Position numbers and translations under genes: made by a program. The notes beneath the pieces are model-generated. The model made no database searches and was not told where the DNA came from. It saw only the letters and a program-made list of their open reading frames with translations. A DNA stretch of 64,000 nucleotides from Candidatus Pantoea bituminis (GTDB lineage Bacteria; Pseudomonadota; Gammaproteobacteria; Enterobacterales; Enterobacteriaceae): the NCBI RefSeq assembly GCF_018842675.1, contig NZ_JAGTWO010000004.1, forward strand, positions 3,944,184 through 4,008,183. The letters are read 5' to 3'. Positions within the stretch are counted from its first letter, which is position 1; each line of letters begins with the position of its first letter. Positions 50,760-61,251 of this stretch are shown one piece after another.

Positions 50760-51764
50760 ATGTTGAATACGCTGATCGTTGGTGCCAGTGGTTACGCTGG
50801 CGTAGAGCTTGCCACCTTCCTGAATCGCCATCCACATATGAACATAACCGCTTTGGCGGTTTCAGCGCAAAGCCCTGACGCCGGAAAGCGCTTATCTGAA
50901 CTTCATCCACAGCTAAAAGGTGTGGTTGATCTGCCGCTGCAACCGCTCAGCAGTGCAGCTGAGTGGGCAGATAAAGTCGATGTGGTGTTCCTGGCGACTG
51001 CCCACGAAGTTAGCCATGATCTGGCGCCGGAATTCCTTAAGGCCGGCTGCGTGGTATTCGATTTGTCAGGCGCTTTCCGCGTTAACGATGGCAACTTCTA
51101 TACCCAATATTACGGTTTTACTCATCAGCATGGCGACTGGCTGGATAAAGCAGTTTACGGCCTGGCTGAGTTTCAGCACGAGAAAATTAAAGAAGCGCAG
51201 CTGGTCGCCGTGCCGGGTTGTTACCCAACGGCATCTCAGCTGGCGTTGAAACCGCTGTTGGATGCAGGCCTGCTGAATGAGGCGCAATGGCCAGTGATCA
51301 ACGCGACCAGCGGCGTGAGCGGTGCAGGGCGTAAAGCCAACGTGGGCACCAGCTTTTGCGAAGTGAGTTTGCAGCCTTACGGACTGTTTAATCATCGTCA
51401 TCACCCCGAAATCGTGGCGCATCTTGGTACGCCGGTGATTTTTACCCCACATCTCGGCAGCTTCCCGCGTGGAATTTTGGCCACAATCACCTGCCGCCTG
51501 AAAGCAGGCGTGAGCCGCGAAGATATCGCGGTAGCGTTCCATAACGCCTATCACGACAAACCGCTGGTGCGGGTTTACGAAGAAGGCGTTCCGGCGTTGA
51601 AAGCGGTGGTTGGCCTGCCTTATTGTGATATTGGTTTTGCCGTACAGGGCGAGCATTTAATTGTGGTCGCAGCCGAAGACAATTTGCTGAAAGGTGCTGC
51701 GTCGCAGGCGGTGCAATGCATGAACATTCGTTTCGGCTTCCCTGAAACGCAGTCACTGATTTAA
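50760..51764 (+). CDS. argC: N-acetyl-gamma-glutamyl-phosphate reductase
   Basis: ArgC reduces N-acetylglutamyl phosphate to the semialdehyde with NADPH. At 334 residues it equals E. coli. The NADP loop [15 protein letters not shown] lies at residues 6-20 and the catalytic cysteine in [15 protein letters not shown] near 154; [10 protein letters not shown] is conserved. The frame is open for 20 codons upstream, but the ATG at 50760 gives the family start [14 protein letters not shown]. First gene of argC-argB-argG-argH; argB follows after 18 bases. Confidence 0.97.
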   Translation: MLNTLIVGASGYAGVELATFLNRHPHMNITALAVSAQSPDAGKRLSELHPQLKGVVDLPLQPLSSAAEWADKVDVVFLATAHEVSHDLAPEFLKAGCVVFDLSGAFRVNDGNFYTQYYGFTHQHGDWLDKAVYGLAEFQHEKIKEAQLVAVPGCYPTASQLALKPLLDAGLLNEAQWPVINATSGVSGAGRKANVGTSFCEVSLQPYGLFNHRHHPEIVAHLGTPVIFTPHLGSFPRGILATITCRLKAGVSREDIAVAFHNAYHDKPLVRVYEEGVPALKAVVGLPYCDIGFAVQGEHLIVVAAEDNLLKGAASQAVQCMNIRFGFPETQSLI

Positions 51765-51782
51765 CGGACGAGTGAATTAACG

Positions 51783-52557
51783 ATGAGCAATCCCTTAATT
51801 ATCAAGCTTGGCGGCGTGTTGTTGGACAGCGAAGAAGCGCTGGCCCGTTTGTTCGATGCGCTGTTGACTTACCGCACCGCGCATCAGCGCCCGTTGATCA
51901 TCGTTCACGGTGGCGGTTGCCTGGTGGACGAGCTGATGAAAAAACTCGCGCTGCCGGTAAAGAAAAAGACGGTTTGCGCGTCACGCCTGCCGATCAAATC
52001 GACATCATCACCGGTGCGTTGGCAGGAACCGCCAACAAAACGCTGCTGGCGTGGGCGAAAAATATGGCATTAATTCTGTGGGCCTCTGTTTGGGTGATGC
52101 CGGTTTAGTGAATGTGGCGCAGTTCGATGAAGAGCTGGGACACGTTGGCAATGCCACGCCAGGCGATCCTGCGTTACTCAATACCTTGCTGAATGCGGGA
52201 TATATGCCCGTTGTCAGTTCAATCGGTATTACCGACAGCGGCGAGCTGATGAACGTCAATGCCGACCAGGCCGCGACCGCGCTGGCTGCAACTATCGGTG
52301 CCGATTTAGTCTTGCTATCAGATGTCAGCGGTATTCTGGACGGCAAAGGTCAGCGCATCGAAGAGATGACCGCTGAAAAAGCTGAACAGTTAATTGCCCA
52401 AGGCATCATTACTGATGGCATGATTGTTAAAGTGCACGCGGCGCTTGATGCCGCCCGCACGCTGGGCCGCCCAGTGGATATCGCCAGCTGGCGTCACGCT
52501 GAGCAACTGCCTACTCTTTTTAACGGCGTGTCGATTGGCACCCGGATTCTCGCTTAA
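51783..52557 (+). CDS. argB: Acetylglutamate kinase, with two frameshifts
   Basis: ArgB phosphorylates N-acetylglutamate. Three frames each hold a conserved piece: [19 protein letters not shown] with [13 protein letters not shown]; then [23 protein letters not shown]; then [14 protein letters not shown] through [14 protein letters not shown] to the end. They join at the A5 runs 51963-51967 and 52058-52062, each lacking one A. Restored, the protein has 258 residues, exactly the E. coli length. Two separate one-base losses 95 bases apart, both in A5, argue for base-calling errors. Second gene of the arg operon. Confidence 0.94.
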
Positions 52558-52581
52558 CGACTCTGATTCAAGGATTACGAA

Positions 52582-53799
52582 ATGCAAACGCAAGGCATCA
52601 AAAAAATCGTTCTGGCTTACTCCGGTGGCCTTGATACTTCAGCCATCATTCCATGGCTGAAAGAGAACTATGGCGGCTGTGAAGTGGTCGCGTTCGTGGC
52701 AGATATCGGTCAGGAACGCAGCGATCTGGAAGGCGTTGAGAAGAAAGCGCTACAGTCGGGTGCCTCAGAATGTCACGTTGTTGATCTGCGTGAAGAATTT
52801 ATCAGTGATTATGTCTATCCCGTGCTGCAAACTGGCGCACTGTACGAAGGCACTTATCTGCTGGGCACCTCAATGGCACGTCCAATCATCGCGAAAGCAC
52901 AGGTGGAGCTGGCGCTGAAAGTGGGTGCTGATGCGCTGTGCCACGGCGCTACTGGTAAAGGTAATGACCAGGTGCGTTTCGAAACCACCTATACCGCGCT
53001 GGCCCCACAGTTGAAAGTGGTTGCGCCATGGCGTGAATGGGACCTGCGTTCACGTGAAGCGCTGCTGGATTACCTGAAAGAGCGCAACATTCCAACCACC
53101 GCGTCACTGGAAAAGATCTACAGCCGTGACGAAAACGCGTGGCACATCTCTACTGAAGGTGGCGTGCTGGAAAGCCCGGCAAACGCACCAAATAAAGATT
53201 GCTGGGTATGGACTGTTGATCCACTGGAAGCGCCAGATCAGCCAGAAGAAGTGACCGTGACCGTAGAAAAAGGGCGTGTGGTCGCCGTAAACGGCGAGAA
53301 ACTGAGCCCGTTCCAGTGTCTGGAAAAACTGAATGTGCTTGGTGCGAAACATGGCGTTGGGCGTATCGATATCGTAGAAAACCGCTTGGTTGGCATCAAA
53401 TCTCGCGGCTGCTACGAAACCCCAGGCGGCACCATTATGGTTAACGCGCTGCGTGCGATTGAGCAGCTGGTTCTGGATCGCGACAGCTTCAAATGGCGTG
53501 AACAGCTGGGTCATGAAATGTCTTATGTTGTTTACGATGGTCGCTGGTTCGCACCGCTGCGTAAATCGATTCAAGCCGCAGCCGAATCGCTGGCGGAAGA
53601 GGTGAATGGCGAAGTGGTTCTGCAACTTTACAAAGGCCAGGCGACTGCGACGCAGAAGCGTTCTGCAAACAGCCTCTATTCAGAAGAGTTTGCGACCTTC
53701 GGCGAAGACGAAGTGTACGATCACCGTCATGCCGGCGGCTTCATCCGTCTGTTCTCGCTCTCTTCACGCATCCGTGCCCTGAACGAGCAGAAGAAGTAA
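52582..53799 (+). CDS. argG: Argininosuccinate synthase
   Basis: ArgG condenses citrulline and aspartate with ATP. The 405-residue protein has the PP-loop motif [17 protein letters not shown] (residues 10-26), [13 protein letters not shown] near 115-127 and the tetramerisation C-terminus. It is of the short, widespread bacterial type and not the longer (about 447 residues) form used by E. coli, and it lies inside the arg operon, whereas E. coli argG is unlinked. Intact. Two hairpins separate it from argH. Confidence 0.96.
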   Translation: MQTQGIKKIVLAYSGGLDTSAIIPWLKENYGGCEVVAFVADIGQERSDLEGVEKKALQSGASECHVVDLREEFISDYVYPVLQTGALYEGTYLLGTSMARPIIAKAQVELALKVGADALCHGATGKGNDQVRFETTYTALAPQLKVVAPWREWDLRSREALLDYLKERNIPTTASLEKIYSRDENAWHISTEGGVLESPANAPNKDCWVWTVDPLEAPDQPEEVTVTVEKGRVVAVNGEKLSPFQCLEKLNVLGAKHGVGRIDIVENRLVGIKSRGCYETPGGTIMVNALRAIEQLVLDRDSFKWREQLGHEMSYVVYDGRWFAPLRKSIQAAAESLAEEVNGEVVLQLYKGQATATQKRSANSLYSEEFATFGEDEVYDHRHAGGFIRLFSLSSRIRALNEQKK

Positions 53800-53804
53800 T
53801 TCGC

Positions 53805-53866
53805 AGGCGAGGTCAGCCTCGCCTCACAGCATGACATCAGGGGCGGCATTTATGCCGCCCTTCGTT
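53805..53866 (+). terminator. Two consecutive hairpins between argG and argH
   Basis: AGGCGAGG/CCTCGCCT (53805-53824, 8 bp perfect) and GGGCGGC/GCCGCCC (53841-53860), the latter followed by TTCGTTT. The second looks like a weak terminator and may lower argH expression relative to argG. An argH ribosome site (AAGGAG) follows at 53877. Confidence 0.55.
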
Positions 53867-53890
53867 TAACGATTTGAAGGAGATTTCCAC

Positions 53891-55263
53891 ATGGCACTTT
53901 GGGGTGGACGGTTTACCCAGGCAGCAGATCAACGTTTCAAACAGTTTAACGACTCGCTGCGCTTCGACTATCGCCTGGCAGAGCAGGACATCATCGGCTC
54001 AATCGCCTGGTCCAAAGCGTTGGTGACGGTGAACGTGCTGAGCAGTGACGAACAGCAGCAGCTGGAAGCCGCGCTGAATACGTTGCTGGAGGATGTACGC
54101 GCGAATCCTGAGCAGATTTTGCAGAGCGATGCCGAAGACATTCATAGCTGGGTTGAAGGTCAATTGATTGAGAAAGTCGGTGCGCTGGGCAAAAACTGCA
54201 CACCGGCCGCAGCCGTAACGATCAGGTCGCAACTGACCTGAAACTGTGGTGCAAAATGCAGGTTGAAGCGCTGCTGGGCGCCACGCGTGAATTACAGCAA
54301 GCGCTGGTGGTGACGGCAGAAGCGAATCAAGACGCTGTGATGCCGGGTTATACCCATTTACAGCGTGCTCAGCCGGTAACGTTTGCTCACTGGTGTCTGG
54401 CTTATGTAGAAATGCTGGCACGTGATGAAAGCCGTTTGCAGGATACGCTGAAGCGTCTGGACGTTAGCCCGCTGGGCTGTGGCGCGTTGGCGGGTACCGC
54501 GTATGAGATTGATCGTCAGCAGTTGGCGGGTTGGTTAGGTTTTGCCTCCGCGACACGTAACAGCCTGGATACGGTTTCGGATCGCGATCACGTGCTGGAA
54601 CTCTTATCTGACGCTGCAATTGGTATGGTGCACTTATCGCGCTTCGCCGAAGACCTGATTTTCTTTAATACCGGTGAAGCTGGCTTCATTGAACTGGCAG
54701 ACAAAGTTACCTCCGGCTCATCGCTGATGCCACAGAAGAAAAACCCGGATGCGCTGGAATTGATTCGTGGTAAATGTGGCCGCGTGCAGGGCGCTTTAAC
54801 GGGCATGATGATGACCCTGAAAGGGTTACCGCTGGCGTACAACAAAGACATGCAGGAAGACAAAGAGGGATTGTTTGACGCATTGGATACCTGGATCGAC
54901 TGCCTGCATATGTCTGTGCTGGTGTTGGACGGTATTCAGATAAAACGCCCACGCTGCCAGGAAGCGGCCGAGCAAGGTTATGCAAACTCCACCGAGCTGG
55001 CGGACTATTTAGTGGCTAAAGGCGTGCCGTTCCGTGAGGCGCACCATATCGTCGGTGAAGCCGTTGTTGAGGCGATCAAGCAAGGTGTGGCGTTGGAGGC
55101 GTTGTCACTGGCACAGCTGAAGCAGTTCAGTGCAACCATTGAAGAGGATGTTTATCCGATTCTTGCACTGCAATCCTGCCTCGACAAGCGTAATGCGCAA
55201 GGTGGCGTTTCACCGCAGCAGGTCGCTCGCGCCATTACGGAAGCAAAGCAGCGTTTAGCGTAA
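53891..55263 (+). CDS. argH: Argininosuccinate lyase, frameshifted
   Basis: ArgH cleaves argininosuccinate to arginine and fumarate. The N-terminal part starts [33 protein letters not shown]; the frame breaks after VGALGK. One more A in the A5 run 54191-54195 gives [24 protein letters not shown] and the family's full length, 457 residues. The signature [15 protein letters not shown] (near 283) and the catalytic region TNxDxHS-like are in the second part. Last gene of argCBGH. The next gene is on the other strand, and the nearby hairpin at 55272 belongs to it. Confidence 0.95.
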
Positions 55264-55271
55264 ATCGCAGA

Positions 55272-55300
55272 TAAAAAAAGCGGGCACATAAAATGCCCGC
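55272..55300 (-). terminator. Terminator of the peroxiredoxin-glutaredoxin gene
   Basis: On the minus strand GCGGGCA and TGCCCGC pair with loop TTTTATG and are followed by seven T. It lies 80 bases after the stop of the leftward gene and just past the end of argH. Confidence 0.8.
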
Positions 55301-55379
55301 CAACCTCTAGCTTCAGAATTACATCTTTTTTATAGGCACATCATCAGAGGCCAGCACTCCCGGCTGACACAGAGATTTT

Positions 55380-56114
55380 TTACGCTGAAAGCAGGAACTG
55401 CTCCAGATCATCGCTTCCGCCGATGTGGCGGCCGCCAATAAATACTTGTGGCACAGTGGCGCGACCAGAAACGGCACGCAGGCTCACGGTGGTAGCATCT
55501 TGTCCCAGCACAATTTCTTCATACTGAATACCGCGATCCAGCAGCATTTGCTTGGCTTTAGTACAGAATGGGCAGCCTGGCTTAGTAAATACCGAGACGG
55601 ATTCCTGCACTTTAAATTCTGGTGCCAGATAACGCAGCATAGTGTCGGCATCTGACACTTCAAACGGGTCGCCTGGCTTGTTTGGCTCAACAAACATCTT
55701 TTCAATTACACCATTTCGTACCAGCATTGAGTAACGCCATGAGCGTGGGCCAAAACCCAGATCGGCTTTCTCAACCAACATATCCATGCCGCGGGTGAAC
55801 TCGCCATTACCATCAGGAATAAAGGTAATATGTTCAGCACGCTGCTCTGCTTTCCACGCGTTCATCACAAAGGTGTCATTCACTGACACGCACAGGATGC
55901 TGTCAACACCATGCTGTGCAAATACGCTATGCAATTCGTTGTAGCGCGGCAGATGGCTGGATGAGCAGGTGGGCGTAAACGCGCCCGGCAGAGAAAACAC
56001 AATCACAGTTTTGTCTTTGAACAACTCATCGGTGGTGATATCGACCCAGCGATCGCCCTGACGGGTGTGAAAAGTAACGTCTGGGATCGATTTACCTTCC
56101 TGACTGGTATACAT
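55380..56114 (-). CDS. Hybrid peroxiredoxin-glutaredoxin (Prx5-Grx fusion)
   Basis: A 244-residue fusion. Residues 1-165 are a Prx5-type peroxiredoxin with the peroxidatic Cys50 in [16 protein letters not shown]. Residues 172-244 are a glutaredoxin with CPFC at 181-184, cis-proline in [11 protein letters not shown] and [11 protein letters not shown]. In Haemophilus hyPrx5 the two domains together reduce peroxides with glutathione, and the same is inferred here. The ATG at 56114 follows AGGAG. It is divergent from oxyR across 126 bases, so OxyR control is likely. In E. coli this slot holds the sRNA gene oxyS, which was not found. Confidence 0.94.
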   Translation of the reverse strand: MYTSQEGKSIPDVTFHTRQGDRWVDITTDELFKDKTVIVFSLPGAFTPTCSSSHLPRYNELHSVFAQHGVDSILCVSVNDTFVMNAWKAEQRAEHITFIPDGNGEFTRGMDMLVEKADLGFGPRSWRYSMLVRNGVIEKMFVEPNKPGDPFEVSDADTMLRYLAPEFKVQESVSVFTKPGCPFCTKAKQMLLDRGIQYEEIVLGQDATTVSLRAVSGRATVPQVFIGGRHIGGSDDLEQFLLSA

Positions 56115-56240
56115 ATTTTCTCCTCGTGAGCGATGGTCTTCAATTTGATGGGTGCATTATTCCCATCGCAGCTTGATAGGGCTAATCGTTCATTGCTATT
56201 CTATCTATCGCCACGGGCTATCGTGGTTTGGAGGGTAACA

Positions 56241-57158
56241 ATGAATATTCGTGATTTGGAATACCTGGTTTCGCTTGCTGAGCACCGTCATTTCCGCCGT
56301 GCTGCGGATGCATGTCATGTTAGTCAGCCGACGCTAAGCGGACAGATTCGTAAGTTAGAAGATGAACTGGGCGTAATGCTGCTTGAGCGTACCAGCCGTA
56401 AGGTCTTATTCACTCAGGCTGGTTTGTTGCTGGTGGATCAGGCTCGTACCGTGCTGCGTGAAGTTAAAGTGCTGAAAGAGATGGCGAGCCAGCAGGGTGA
56501 AGCGATGTCAGGTCCATTGCATATTGGACTGATTCCAACCACCGGCCCCTATTTGTTGCCGCAAGTTATTCCTATGCTGCATAAAACGTTTCCGAAGCTA
56601 GAGATGTATCTGCATGAAGCGCAAACCCAGCAGCTGTTGGCCCAGCTCGACAGCGGCAAACTTGATTGCGCTATTCTGGCATTGGTGAAAGAGAGCGAAG
56701 CCTTTATTGAGGTGCCGCTGTTTGATGAGCCAATGAAGCTGGCAGTTTATCAGGATCATCCGTGGCACGATCGTGATCGCGTTCCGATGTCCGATCTGGC
56801 TGGTGAGAAGCTGCTGATGCTGGAAGATGGTCATTGCTTACGCGATCAGGCGATGGGTTTCTGCTTTGAAGCGGGCGCTGATGAAGATACCCATTTCCGT
56901 GCGACCAGCCTCGAAACGCTGCGCAATATGGTAGCAGCCGGCAGCGGTATTACGCTGTTACCTGCGCTGGCTGTGCCAAATGAACGTATTCGTGATGGCG
57001 TCTGTTATTTGCCTTGTTACAAGCCGGTGCCTCAGCGCACGATTGCGCTGGTATACCGTCCGGGTTCACCTCTGCGCAGCCGTTATGAACAGCTGGCAGA
57101 GGCTATTCGCACTCACATGCAAGGCTATTTCGATACCACGTTAAAACAGGCGGTTTAA
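56241..57158 (+). CDS. oxyR: Hydrogen-peroxide-sensing LysR regulator OxyR
   Basis: OxyR activates peroxide defence genes when Cys199 and Cys208 form a disulfide. Both are present here ([13 protein letters not shown]), and at 305 residues the protein equals E. coli. The N-terminal winged helix (1-60; [26 protein letters not shown]) is followed by the regulatory domain. The frame is open for 36 codons upstream, but the ATG at 56241 gives [18 protein letters not shown] behind GGAGGG. The gap to the divergent prx-grx gene has several ATAG/CTAT motifs. It converges on sthA with an 18-base overlap. Confidence 0.97.
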   Translation: MNIRDLEYLVSLAEHRHFRRAADACHVSQPTLSGQIRKLEDELGVMLLERTSRKVLFTQAGLLLVDQARTVLREVKVLKEMASQQGEAMSGPLHIGLIPTTGPYLLPQVIPMLHKTFPKLEMYLHEAQTQQLLAQLDSGKLDCAILALVKESEAFIEVPLFDEPMKLAVYQDHPWHDRDRVPMSDLAGEKLLMLEDGHCLRDQAMGFCFEAGADEDTHFRATSLETLRNMVAAGSGITLLPALAVPNERIRDGVCYLPCYKPVPQRTIALVYRPGSPLRSRYEQLAEAIRTHMQGYFDTTLKQAV

Positions 57159-58541
57159 GCCATTTAACGCGGCGACGCGATAGGCCTCAGCCATGGTGGG
57201 GTAGTTGAAGGTGGTATTCACGAAATACTCAATCGTGTTGCCACCGTTTTTCTGCTCCATGATCGCCTGACCAATGTGAATAATCTCGGCGGCACGCTCA
57301 CCAAAGCAGTGAATGCCGAGAATTTCTTTGGTCTCGCGGTGGAACAAAATCTTCAGGCTTCCCACATTCATGCCAACGATCTGTGCACGCGCCAGATGCT
57401 TAAACTGCGCACGACCGACTTCATAAGGCACTTTCATCGCTGTCAGCTGCTGCTCGGTTTTACCCACAGAACTGATTTCAGGAATGGTGTAGATTCCGGT
57501 TGGGATATCTTCAATCAAGTGCGCTGAGGCTTCTCCTTTGATCAGTGCTTGTGCCGCAATGCGGCCCTGATCGTAAGCAGCAGACGCAAGACTTGGATAA
57601 CCAATAACGTCACCGACCGCATAAATATGCGGTTGCGCAGTTTGATACATGCTGTTCACTTTCAGCAGACCGCGGCCATCGGCTTCCAGTCCAACGTTTT
57701 CCAGTGCCAGCGAATCGGTGTTCCCGGTACGTCCATTTGCGTAAAGCAGGCAATCGGCTTTCACCTTTTTACCTGATTTCAAATGCATGATTACGCCATC
57801 GCTTACGCCTTCAATTTTCTCAAACTCTTCGTTGTGACGAATCACCACACCGCTGTTCCAGAAGTGATAAGACAATGAATCTGACATCTCCTGATCCAGA
57901 AAGGCCAGCAGACGATCGCGGGTGTTGATCAGATCAACCTTGACGTTAAGACCCCGAAAAATTGACGCGTATTCGCAGCCAATGACACCGGCACCATAAA
58001 TAATCACGTGGCCAGGTTCGTGGTGTAGGTTGAGGATGGAATCGGAATCATAAACGCGAGGATGGGTAAAATCGACGTCTGTTGGGTGATAAGGTCGGGA
58101 ACCGCAGGCAATGACAAATTTTTCTGCGGTCAAACGCTCGCGTGAACCGTCAGGCTGTTCGATTTCAATGGTGTTGGCATCAACAAACTGTGCATCGCCT
58201 TGGTAAAGTTCACAACGATTACGTTCGTAAAAGCCTTGGCGCATGGCCGTTTGCTGGCTGATGACGCTTTCGGTGTGGTTAAGAATATCAGCAAAGGAGG
58301 AGCGAAGAAGTCGGGTCTGATCACTGTAGAGCGGGTTTTGGTTGAACTCGATAATGCGACTCACTGCATGACGAAGCGCTTTTGAGGGGATGGTGCCCCA
58401 GTGCGTACAACCGCCGCCGATGTTGTGGTAGCGTTCGATCACCGCGATGCGCGCACCTTGCTTCACTAGCCCCATCGCCGCACCTTCACCGCCGGGTCCT
58501 GAGCCAATCACAATGGCATCGTAATCGTAAGACTTTTGCAT
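57141..58541 (-). CDS. sthA: Soluble pyridine nucleotide transhydrogenase
   Basis: SthA is a soluble flavoprotein that exchanges hydride between NADPH and NAD+. At 466 residues it equals E. coli. FAD motif [16 protein letters not shown] at 10-25; [17 protein letters not shown] near 42-58, where the first redox cysteine position of the disulfide oxidoreductase family is altered to Thr, as expected for SthA; NAD loop [16 protein letters not shown] near 177; and [14 protein letters not shown] near 305. Intact. The 3' ends of sthA and oxyR overlap by 18 bases. Confidence 0.97.
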   Translation of the reverse strand: MQKSYDYDAIVIGSGPGGEGAAMGLVKQGARIAVIERYHNIGGGCTHWGTIPSKALRHAVSRIIEFNQNPLYSDQTRLLRSSFADILNHTESVISQQTAMRQGFYERNRCELYQGDAQFVDANTIEIEQPDGSRERLTAEKFVIACGSRPYHPTDVDFTHPRVYDSDSILNLHHEPGHVIIYGAGVIGCEYASIFRGLNVKVDLINTRDRLLAFLDQEMSDSLSYHFWNSGVVIRHNEEFEKIEGVSDGVIMHLKSGKKVKADCLLYANGRTGNTDSLALENVGLEADGRGLLKVNSMYQTAQPHIYAVGDVIGYPSLASAAYDQGRIAAQALIKGEASAHLIEDIPTGIYTIPEISSVGKTEQQLTAMKVPYEVGRAQFKHLARAQIVGMNVGSLKILFHRETKEILGIHCFGERAAEIIHIGQAIMEQKNGGNTIEYFVNTTFNYPTMAEAYRVAALNGLNRLF

Positions 58542-58733
58542 ACCAATACGTCCTATTATTTATACATTTTTACAACGGGATTCTAACATCTCGCCGCGCA
58601 CATCTGAATTCTAACAGCGATTTTCAACGCAGTTTGACAAAGAGTGAGGTTCACAGCCGTTCACAAAGTTTGCGCTCATGTACGCTGAAAATTTTGTTAT
58701 AGTGCCCATTCAACACCGCAAAAGGCCGATAGA

Positions 58734-59378
58734 ATGGGCGTCAGAGCGCAACAGAAAGAACGTACACGACGTACACTGATTGAAGCAGCCTTCAGTCAGC
58801 TCAGCGCCGAACGCAGTTTTACCAGTTTGAGTTTGCGTGAGGTTGCCCGCGAAGCCGGCATTGCGCCGACCTCCTTTTATCGCCACTTTAAAGATGTCGA
58901 TGAACTCGGTTTAACCATGGTTGATGAAAGCGGATTAATGCTACGTCAGCTGATGCGCCAGGCGCGACAGCGCATTGCCAAAGGCGGCAGCATCATTAAA
59001 ACCTCGGTCGCCACCTTTATGGAGTTTATCGGGAACAACCCCAATGCATTCCGCCTGTTATTGCGCGAACGTTCTGGCACTTCTGCCGCTTTCCGTGCTG
59101 CGGTTGCGCGCGAAATTCAGCATTTTATCGCTGAACTGGCTGATTATCTTGAGGTCGAAAATCGCATGCCGCGCAGCTTTACTGAAGCCCAGGCTGAAGC
59201 AATGGTCACCATTGTATTTAGTGCGGGCGCGGAAGCGCTGGATATCGATGCCGATCAGCGCAGCAAGCTGGAAGATCGCCTGGTGCTGCAATTACGCATG
59301 ATCGCTAAAGGCGCCTATTACTGGTACCGCCGTGAGCAAGAACGTCTGGCGGTCACATTGGATAAAACTGAAGAGTAA
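58734..59378 (+). CDS. fabR: TetR-family repressor FabR of unsaturated fatty acid synthesis
   Basis: FabR represses fabA and fabB according to the pool of unsaturated acyl thioesters. The 214-residue protein has the TetR helix-turn-helix [31 protein letters not shown] near residues 28-56 and a conserved C-terminal ligand domain (ALRAAV-like [22 protein letters not shown]). It is followed by yijD after 18 bases, as in E. coli, and the two are likely one operon. Intergenic 58542-58733 separates it from divergent sthA. Confidence 0.96.
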   Translation: MGVRAQQKERTRRTLIEAAFSQLSAERSFTSLSLREVAREAGIAPTSFYRHFKDVDELGLTMVDESGLMLRQLMRQARQRIAKGGSIIKTSVATFMEFIGNNPNAFRLLLRERSGTSAAFRAAVAREIQHFIAELADYLEVENRMPRSFTEAQAEAMVTIVFSAGAEALDIDADQRSKLEDRLVLQLRMIAKGAYYWYRREQERLAVTLDKTEE

Positions 59379-59396
59379 TCAAACAAGGATAATGCC

Positions 59397-59750
59397 ATGA
59401 CCCAACAGGTTTCCCGCGATAAAGGCACACTGTTATTGGCTTTTATTACCGGTTTAGCGATTAACGGCTCGTTTTCGGTGCTGTTCAGCGCTTTTGTGCC
59501 GTTCTCTATATTTCCCATTATTGCGTTGGGTTTAGCGGCGTGGTGTTTGCATCAGCGCTATCTGAACTGCAATATGCCGGATGGCATGCCCGGCTTAGCG
59601 GCCGCGTTTTTTCTGTTGGGAATTTTGGTTTACAGCGCATTAGTACGGGCTGAATATCCTGATATGGGATCGAACTTTATCCCGACTATTTTGATGGTCG
59701 CGCTGGTGTTCTGGATTGCCACGCGTATCAAGCGGAAGCGCAATCAGTAA
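59397..59750 (+). CDS. yijD: DUF1422 inner-membrane protein YijD
   Basis: A 117-residue hydrophobic protein (E. coli 119) with four predicted membrane segments, the second and third joined by the short basic CLHQRYLNCNMPD loop, and a basic C-terminal tail RIKRKRNQ. The family DUF1422 has no known function. The ATG at 59397 follows AAGGAT. It lies in an operon with fabR and converges on trmA. Confidence 0.94.
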   Translation: MTQQVSRDKGTLLLAFITGLAINGSFSVLFSAFVPFSIFPIIALGLAAWCLHQRYLNCNMPDGMPGLAAAFFLLGILVYSALVRAEYPDMGSNFIPTILMVALVFWIATRIKRKRNQ

Positions 59751-59759
59751 AAGTAAAAG

Positions 59760-59786
59760 CGGGAACCCAGCGGTTCCCGTTTTTTT
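59760..59786. terminator. Terminator between yijD and trmA
   Basis: CGGGAACC and GGTTCCCG pair with loop CAGC and are followed by seven T on the plus strand; A-rich sequence on the other side lets it serve trmA too. Confidence 0.88.
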
Positions 59787-60888
59787 AGGCTTTGCGCGTG
59801 AGCAGCACGCCGCATTCCATATGATGGGTATAGGGAAACTGGTCAAACAGCGCTAAACGCGTAACAACATGGGTTTGCGCCAAAATGTGCAGATTGTCGC
59901 TCAGCGTTTGCGGATTACAGGATATATAAAGGATGCGCGGATAAGCCTGCACCATCTTCACTGTTTCATCATCTAATCCGCTGCGCGGCGGATCGACAAA
60001 AATTGTCTCGCATTCATAGCTTTTCAGATCGATACCTTCCAGACGATTAAAACTGCGTACACCGTTCATCGCCTGCGTAAATTCTTCCGCCGCCATGCGA
60101 ATGATCTGCACGTTGTCAATCTGGTTGGCCGCAATATTGAATTGCGCAGAGGCTACAGAGGGTTTAGCTATCTCAGTGGCTAGCACCCGACGGAAATTGC
60201 GCGCCAGCGCCAGCGAGAAGTTGCCGTTGCCGCAGTAAAGTTCCAGCAAATCGCCTTGCGATTCTTTTGTGACATCCAGCGCCCATTCCAGCATTTGAAT
60301 ATTCATCGCCGCGTTGGGTTGGGTGAAGCTATTTTCAACCTGACGGTAGATGAGTTCGCGGCCTGCGACCGGCAAGCGCTCATCAACGTAATCGTGGTCG
60401 AGGCAAATTTTGGTTTTGGTTGCGCGGCCAATGAGCTGAACATCAATACCTTCTGCGCGCAATTGATCGCGGAGTTCGCTTGCCGCCTGCTGCCAGACAT
60501 CATCCAGCTTGCGATGGTAAAGCAGTGAAATCACGATCTGATGACTCATTGTCGACAGGTAATCGATCTGAAACAGCTTGTGGCGAAGCGTACGATTGTC
60601 ACGGATCGCGGCGATCATTTTTGGCATGACCAGATTGATTAATTCGCTGGCCGCCGGAAACTGATCGACACGGATACGTTCGCGCGTCTGTTGATCGAAG
60701 ATGATGTGATAGATGTCATCACCATCGTGCCACAAGCGAAATTCTGCGCGCATGCGATAGTGGCTGACCGGCGAACGGAACACCTCCACTTCGGGCGCAG
60801 CAAAAGGCGTCATCATCGTGGTTAAACGGCTGACTTTTTCCGCCAGTTGCGCGTCATATTCTTCAATGGGGAGATGTTCGGGCGTCAT
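59785..60888 (-). CDS. trmA: tRNA (uracil-5-)-methyltransferase TrmA
   Basis: TrmA makes 5-methyluridine at position 54 of the tRNA T-loop with S-adenosylmethionine. The 367-residue protein (E. coli 366) has the SAM motif [19 protein letters not shown] near 213, the catalytic [10 protein letters not shown] and [11 protein letters not shown] (nucleophilic Cys near 325) and ends [11 protein letters not shown]. The ATG at 60888 gives the family start [11 protein letters not shown]; a TTG two codons upstream is unlikely. It is divergent from the btuB riboswitch. Confidence 0.97.
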   Translation of the reverse strand: MTPEHLPIEEYDAQLAEKVSRLTTMMTPFAAPEVEVFRSPVSHYRMRAEFRLWHDGDDIYHIIFDQQTRERIRVDQFPAASELINLVMPKMIAAIRDNRTLRHKLFQIDYLSTMSHQIVISLLYHRKLDDVWQQAASELRDQLRAEGIDVQLIGRATKTKICLDHDYVDERLPVAGRELIYRQVENSFTQPNAAMNIQMLEWALDVTKESQGDLLELYCGNGNFSLALARNFRRVLATEIAKPSVASAQFNIAANQIDNVQIIRMAAEEFTQAMNGVRSFNRLEGIDLKSYECETIFVDPPRSGLDDETVKMVQAYPRILYISCNPQTLSDNLHILAQTHVVTRLALFDQFPYTHHMECGVLLTRKA

Positions 60889-61013
60889 GATCAATCCTGG
60901 TTAATAGCAAACTTGCCGGGCGATTGTAGGCATTCAATATCTGTTGTCCAGTGTTGTGCTGATAAGATGTTTGGAAGTCTGGACTTCCGTATCGCCACTC
61001 CGTAGACTGCGTG

Positions 61014-61200
61014 CGCCGGCCTCAACCTGAGTTAATAGGGAATCCAGTGGAAATCTGGAGCCGACGCGCAGCGGTAAGGAATGTCGTGGTGATTGCATTT
61101 GCAGACACTGTCCTGAGGGATGGGAAGTCTTCACCATTTATGGTTCCCAGCCCGAAGACCTGCCGGTGTGACGTCGCAACTCGTACGATCATCGCGTGCT
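61014..61200 (+). promoter_or_regulatory. Cobalamin (adenosylcobalamin) riboswitch upstream of btuB
   Basis: The sequence contains the conserved core of the cobalamin riboswitch: GTTAATAGGGAATCCAGTG, GCCGACGCGCAGCGGTAAGG, a GGGAAGTC segment and the B12 box AGCCCGAAGACCTGCC at 61149-61164. The order and text agree closely with the E. coli btuB leader. Binding adenosylcobalamin is expected to block btuB translation. The ends are set by the P1 pairing (GCCGG/CCGG) and are approximate; the kissing loop region runs to about 61200. Confidence 0.95.
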
Positions 61201-61218
61201 ATTGATTGTATGCCTGCG

Positions 61219-61244
61219 GCATCCTGCTTGGTCTTTTGGATGCT
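61219..61244 (+). promoter_or_regulatory. Hairpin sequestering the btuB ribosome-binding region
   Basis: GCATCC pairs with GGATGC just 8-13 bases before the btuB ATG, so the ribosome site GGATG is inside the stem. An equivalent hairpin exists in the E. coli leader. It is the likely translational output of the riboswitch. Confidence 0.7.
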
Positions 61245-61251
61245 ATTAAAA

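Noticed and set aside
55264..55379. oxyS small RNA gene
   Set aside because: The gap holds only the prx-grx terminator; no OxyS-like sequence seen.
56115..56240. Exact OxyR operator between prx-grx and oxyR
   Set aside because: ATAG/CTAT motifs are present at 56176, 56196, 56201, 56205 and 56218, but their spacing does not fit the full consensus; a site is likely but cannot be placed.
61120..61251. btuB start upstream of 61252
   Set aside because: The open frame runs through the cobalamin riboswitch; the signal peptide begins at 61252.
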